A stretch of DNA of 64,000 nucleotides from Aquabacterium sp. OR-4 (GTDB lineage Bacteria; Pseudomonadota; Gammaproteobacteria; Burkholderiales; Burkholderiaceae_C): assembly GCF_025290835.2 (NCBI RefSeq), contig NZ_JAOCQD020000004.1:598807-662806 (forward strand). Reading direction: 5' to 3'. The notes below the pieces were generated by a model. That model had not been told where the DNA came from. It was given only the letters and a program-made list of their open reading frames with translations, and ran no database searches. This document shows positions 62,194 through 64,000 of this stretch, in pieces. The stretch's first letter is position 1; each line of letters opens with the position of its first letter. The translations under genes and the position numbers were made by a program.

Positions 62194-63371
62194 GTGCAGT
62201 GCGCCGCTCTGTTCTGTACTTATTCCGGTGCGGTGACCAGGGCGGCCTTGGCCCGGGTCACCTTGGCCAGGATGTCGGTCGCGCGGGCCGTCCAGATGAA
62301 CGGCTTGGGATCGATGTTGTGATGGGCCACGTACAGGTCGATGGCCAGCTCCAGTTCGGCAACGCTGGCGAAGCTGTCACGCCGGATGCGCTTGTCGGTG
62401 ATGTCGCGGAAGAAGCGTTCGACCATGTTCAGCCACGAAGCGCTGGTCGGCGTGAAGTGCATGACGAACCGCGGATGACGCGCCAGCCATTTCTGCACCT
62501 CGGGGTGGCTGTGGGTGGCGTAGTTGTCCACGATCAGGTGAAGGCCCAGGTGCTTGGGCGTGCGGCGGTCGATCAGCCGCAAGAACTTCAGCCACTCGGT
62601 ATGCCGGTGGCGCGGCTGGCACATCGAGATCACCTTGCCGTCCACCGTGTTGAGCGCGGCAAACAGCGTGGTCGTGCCGTGGCGCTTGTAGTCGTGGGTC
62701 ACGGTGCCGGCACGCCCGCGCTTCATCGGCAGACCCGGCTGTGTACGGTTGAGCGCCTGGATCTGGCTCTTCTCGTCGCAGCTGAGCACCAGGGCGTGCT
62801 CGGGCGGGTTCATGTACAGGCCGACGACGTCGAGCAACTTGTCCTCGAACCGTGGATCACGCGAGAGCTTGAACGTGCGGCTCAGGTGCGGCTTCAGGCC
62901 GTTGCTCTGCCAAACCCGACGCACGGTGGTGGCTCCCACACCCAGGTGCGCGGCCAAGGTGCGGGTGCTCCAGTGCGTGGCGTCGACCGGCTTGTCGTGC
63001 AGCGTGGCCTGCACGATGCGCGACTCCATCTCAGCGGTGATCGTGGCCGGACGGCCGCTGCGTGGGGCGTCCTTGCGCAGCGCGTCGATGCCACCGCTGA
63101 GGAAGCGCTCGCGCCACATGGCGACCTGGCGCCGATCCAGTCCTGCATCGACAGCGATGTCCTTGTTCTGCCGGCCCTCGGCGGCCAGCAGCACGACCAG
63201 CGCACGCTGCTGCAACCGGGCCTCCACCGTTCGGCGCTTGGCCAGCACACGGAGCTCGCGCTCGGTGTCTGCGTCCAGTTCAATCGTCTTGGCAACCCGC
63301 ACTGTTCCAGCCTCCTGGAACGTCTGAGTATGCCGGCGCAAATAAGTTCTATAAATTCACGCGCACTACAC
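62194..63371 (-). mobile_element. IS630-family insertion sequence, copy 2 (upstream of capV)
   Basis: A second 1178-bp copy in opposite orientation to copy 1, with the same ends and flanked by TA at 62192-62193 and 63372-63373. The empty site reads CCTAGC. It separates capV from its native promoter region while leaving the G-rich ribosome site in place. The two copies bracket 58503-62191 as inverted repeats. Confidence 0.95.
62220..63302 (-). CDS. IS630-family transposase (copy 2)
   Basis: Its protein sequence is identical to that of the copy at 57392-58474, with the same GTG start and AGGAGG site (a TTG at 63341 would add 13 residues). It reads in the same direction as capV, opposite to its twin. 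Its stop is 41 bases before the capV start, so transcription of the transposase could enter the CBASS operon. Confidence 0.92.
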   Translation of the reverse strand: MRVAKTIELDADTERELRVLAKRRTVEARLQQRALVVLLAAEGRQNKDIAVDAGLDRRQVAMWRERFLSGGIDALRKDAPRSGRPATITAEMESRIVQATLHDKPVDATHWSTRTLAAHLGVGATTVRRVWQSNGLKPHLSRTFKLSRDPRFEDKLLDVVGLYMNPPEHALVLSCDEKSQIQALNRTQPGLPMKRGRAGTVTHDYKRHGTTTLFAALNTVDGKVISMCQPRHRHTEWLKFLRLIDRRTPKHLGLHLIVDNYATHSHPEVQKWLARHPRFVMHFTPTSASWLNMVERFFRDITDKRIRRDSFASVAELELAIDLYVAHHNIDPKPFIWTARATDILAKVTRAKAALVTAPE

Positions 63372-63790
63372 TAGCTCGTTGGATTTCTGATGGGTTTGAA
63401 CCGTACATTGCCTGAGCAAGGGAGCAGCATAGACGACCGGGCGGCTCAATCGAAGAGCCTGCCCTCCTCTGAGGGGTGGAGCCGTTGCTTGGCAGCTTTT
63501 TCCAGGCCATTGCCAATTCTCTAACGGCCCTACCGGCATCAGCTGGCCGCTTGCCAGTCTGGGGCCGTTAGCCGTTCGCTTTGAGTGTGCAGCGGTCAAT
63601 CATCACCGACGCCGCCGAAGGACCGGTTCCGGAAGACACCGACACGCGGCCGATCTACGTGACTGACTCTGATCAGTCTGCAGCCGCCACCTACGACCTC
63701 GTCCTTGGCCGTTTGGCATGGCCGTACTCGCTGCCCGCCACGTTACCATGTCGAATGCCCACCCGAGGTCCAGAACCGAGGCCGAGTCCA
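63372..63790. other. non-coding stretch at the right edge of the CBASS region
   Basis: No gene is recognised in these 419 bases. A perfect 10-bp inverted repeat CTAACGGCCC (63521-63530) / GGGCCGTTAG (63562-63571) with a 31-base loop is present. The left part (63372 to about 63600) should hold the displaced native capV promoter; a minus-strand frame open to 63599 ran into capV before the IS landed. Confidence 0.5.
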
Positions 63791-64000
63791 TCAGCCAATG
63801 GCTTGAGCAAGCGCACCGATCCCGAGTGTGCCAATCACACCGGCCAGCCCGGCTCCCTGAAGCTTTCCACCAGATGGTTCCACCAGGCCGCGTACCTTGG
63901 GCGCCAGCTGCTTGCGGCTGGGGTAGACGGCATAGATGCCCAGTGCCACCGAGCGGTACTGCGGCAGCACCTCCACCAGGGCGCCGGAGCGCAGGTGTGC
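63791..64000 (-). CDS. LysR-family regulator, C-terminal end (partial)
   Basis: The last 69 codons of a minus-strand gene run off the window. The sequence ALVEVLPQYRSVALGIYAVY followed by PSRKQLAPKVRGLVE is the conserved end of the LysR effector domain. The C-terminal GAGLAGVIGTLGIGALAQAIG is an unusual Gly-rich hydrophobic tail replacing the normal short ending. Confidence 0.8.
   Translation of the reverse strand, partial: AHLRSGALVEVLPQYRSVALGIYAVYPSRKQLAPKVRGLVEPSGGKLQGAGLAGVIGTLGIGALAQAIG

Overview
The window is very GC-rich (about 70 %) with short intergenic gaps and many 1-8 bp gene overlaps. Gene content (Bug/TctC-type receptors, many LysR regulators, liv-type ABC and TRAP transporters, aromatic and acyl-CoA catabolism) points to a betaproteobacterium of the order Burkholderiales, probably of the Rubrivivax/Leptothrix/Ideonella kind. 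The order-level assignment is inference from gene types and composition; no rRNA or tRNA gene is visible.

Layout. (1) 219-14165: an indole-3-acetic acid (auxin) degradation island. It holds a MarR regulator, a complete branched-chain-amino-acid-type ABC importer (livKHMGF order, minus strand) and, divergently, iacH-A-B-I-C-D-E-F-G, which together should convert indole-3-acetate to catechol. (2) 14187-18033: a co-directional accessory group (Bug receptor, ketopantoate-reductase-like enzyme, class II aldolase, hydratase). (3) 18112-26598: mixed metabolic genes, including a truncated Bug receptor and a 78-bp duplicated scrap of a reductase gene, both signs of rearrangement, then a TPR protein and an MFS transporter. 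(4) 26675-36464: an iron-siderophore locus. A PchR-like AraC regulator is divergent from an operon of TonB receptor, esterase, DUF2218 protein, FepB/D/G/C-type importer and an NtaA-like flavin monooxygenase, chained largely by 4-bp overlaps, with a 13-bp Fur-like palindrome in the shared control region. (5) 36471-36708: remnant of an IS3-type transposase. (6) 36790-42377: a LysR regulator divergent from a beta-oxidation set (acyl-CoA dehydrogenase, hydratase/dehydrogenase fusion, thiolase). (7) 42390-52238: a catabolic cluster of unknown substrate. One arm has a VOC protein, a TRAP transporter with fused permease subunits, epimerase-like and SDR enzymes, a cupin, a small monooxygenase and a hemerythrin-like protein; the other arm has a mesaconyl-CoA-hydratase-like protein, a CoA transferase and an IclR regulator. 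(8) 52239-56224: a serine beta-lactamase-like protein, two LysR genes, a 4-oxalocrotonate tautomerase and a monooxygenase-domain membrane protein. (9) 56615-62179: a type II CBASS anti-phage operon, capV-cdn-cap2-cap3, visibly lower in GC than its surroundings. (10) 63791-64000: the C-terminal end of another LysR regulator.

The most striking feature is the state of the CBASS operon. Two same-length IS630-family elements (1178 bp, opposite orientation, each flanked by TA) sit in it. One splits cap2 between codons 503 and 504, just ahead of the predicted E1 catalytic cysteine (Cys508 of the reconstructed protein). The other sits 14 bp ahead of the capV start codon. Joining the cap2 halves at the TA restores a clean 587-residue E2-E1 frame, so the gene was intact before insertion and precise excision would restore it.
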